A stretch of DNA of 64,000 bases, taken from Sphingomonas hylomeconis. Its GTDB lineage: Bacteria; Pseudomonadota; Alphaproteobacteria; Sphingomonadales; Sphingomonadaceae. The stretch's first letter is position 1; every line of letters begins with the position of its first letter. The notes beneath the pieces were generated by a model, which saw only the letters and a list, made by a program, of their open reading frames with translations, did no database searches and was not told the origin of the DNA. The position numbers and the translations under genes were made by a program. Of the stretch, positions 63,441 through 64,000 are shown piece by piece. The DNA lies in assembly GCF_025370105.1 (NCBI RefSeq), contig NZ_JANQBK010000017.1, positions 124,001-188,000 of the forward strand, written 5' to 3'.

Positions 63441-64000
63441 TGCTCGGCACCACCTTCCTGCTCGCGATCCGCTCGATCCTGCGGCACAAATTGCGCTCGA
63501 TCCTGACCGCACTCGGCATCATCATCGGCGTCGCCGCGGTCGTGACGATGGTCACGCTCGGCCAGGCGACCACCGCGGCGGTACAGAAATCGATCTCCGC
63601 GCTCGGCACCAACATCCTGCAGATCCGCCCAGGCCAGGGCTTTGGCCGTGGCGGCGGCGGGCCCCGGCCGCCCGATTTCGAGCCCGCCGATGTCGAGGCG
63701 ATCCGCCGGCAGATCGCCGGCGTCACCGCGGTCGCCCCGCAGGCCCAGGCCAGCGCCACCGCGATCTACGAGGGCGCCAACTGGTCGACCACGATCAACG
63801 GCACAACCGGCGCCTATTTCCAGGTCCAGCCCTGGCCGCTGACCAGCGGGCGATCGTTCCTGCCGCTCGAGGAGCAGGCCGGCAAATCGGTGTGCATCAT
63901 CGGCAATACCGTGGTGCAGAACCTGTTCCGCGGCGGCGAGGCGGTCGGCAAGAGGATGCGCATCGGGGCGATCTCGTGCGACGTGATCGGCACGCTCTCG
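63440..64000 (+). CDS. MacB-type ABC permease (5' part, cut by window end)
   Basis: The first 187 codons. Starts MLGTTFLLAIRSILRHKLRS, the helix TALGIIIGVAAVVTMVTLG, then the periplasmic domain with LGTNILQIRPGQGF, a Gly/Arg-rich loop GRGGGGPRPPDFEPADV, and NWSTTINGTTGAYFQVQPW. The start overlaps the ATPase stop by one base (TGATG). It continues past the window. Confidence 0.92.
   Translation, partial: MLGTTFLLAIRSILRHKLRSILTALGIIIGVAAVVTMVTLGQATTAAVQKSISALGTNILQIRPGQGFGRGGGGPRPPDFEPADVEAIRRQIAGVTAVAPQAQASATAIYEGANWSTTINGTTGAYFQVQPWPLTSGRSFLPLEEQAGKSVCIIGNTVVQNLFRGGEAVGKRMRIGAISCDVIGTLS

Overview
This 64 kb window is dense, GC-rich chromosomal DNA. Its gene families point to a sphingomonad (Sphingomonas or a close relative, Alphaproteobacteria). 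Pointers are the DUF3597, DUF6629, DUF5694 and 'vgr-related' proteins, the PccR-type regulator beside a propionyl-CoA carboxylase, the DUF2946/TonB-receptor/PepSY cluster, and several families of intergenic palindromic repeats. The assignment is inferred from gene content, not from a marker gene. No rRNA, tRNA, CRISPR array, prophage or complete insertion sequence was seen.

Layout. 0-8 kb: CoA-binding protein, homoserine dehydrogenase (hom), a 2-oxoglutarate oxygenase, small lipoproteins, an MFS exporter, a very acidic protein, an SNase-like protein and a Crp/Fnr regulator. 8.3-12.9 kb: class I ribonucleotide reductase nrdA and nrdB, separated by three small genes. 13-14.3 kb: a toxin-antitoxin-like patch (RelE/ParE toxin with HI1420-type antitoxin, DUF4160/DUF2442 pair, broken antitoxin). 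14.5-20 kb: membrane protein, ExbD/TolR protein, lipoprotein and a GGDEF-EAL-PilZ protein. 20-22.5 kb: class I fumarase and a DMT transporter. 22.7-33.8 kb: protein-quality region (rdgB-rph; hrcA, grpE; dnaK-dnaJ behind a sigma-32-like promoter), interrupted by a nucleotidyltransferase pair, a threonine synthase, an indoleamine-dioxygenase-like enzyme and a PCu(A)C copper chaperone. 34-47 kb: purB, EF-hand protein, Met/His-rich protein with TonB receptor and PepSY protein, DUF5694, M13 peptidase, endonuclease/phosphatase-family protein and acetyl-CoA synthetase. 47.2-48.5 kb: a repeat-rich, lower-GC accessory patch with a decayed GIY-YIG nuclease and two overlapping unknown genes. 48.5-59.8 kb: the propionyl-CoA module. 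59.9-64 kb: a NodT/MacA/MacB-type tripartite export system, cut by the window end.

The clearest functional unit is 48.5-59.8 kb. PccR-like regulator, pccB, three small unknown genes, methylmalonyl-CoA epimerase, an enoyl-CoA hydratase, methylmalonyl-CoA mutase, biotin synthase, an LprI-like protein and pccA together convert propionyl-CoA to succinyl-CoA. The same block supplies biotin synthase for the carboxylase cofactor. Four TTYGCAA motifs lie between the divergent regulator and pccB. Two copies of one long palindromic repeat sit in the same operon: one is read in frame inside the N-terminus of bioB, the other supplies the apparent ribosome-binding region of pccA.

Most novel-looking items: the repeat translated inside bioB, the GIY-YIG relic enclosed by 29-bp inverted repeats and 25-bp direct repeats, the TTYGCAA operator array, the toxin-antitoxin patch with a stop-interrupted antitoxin, the nucleotidyltransferase plus 58-aa partner, and the three-gene unknown block inside the propionyl-CoA operon.
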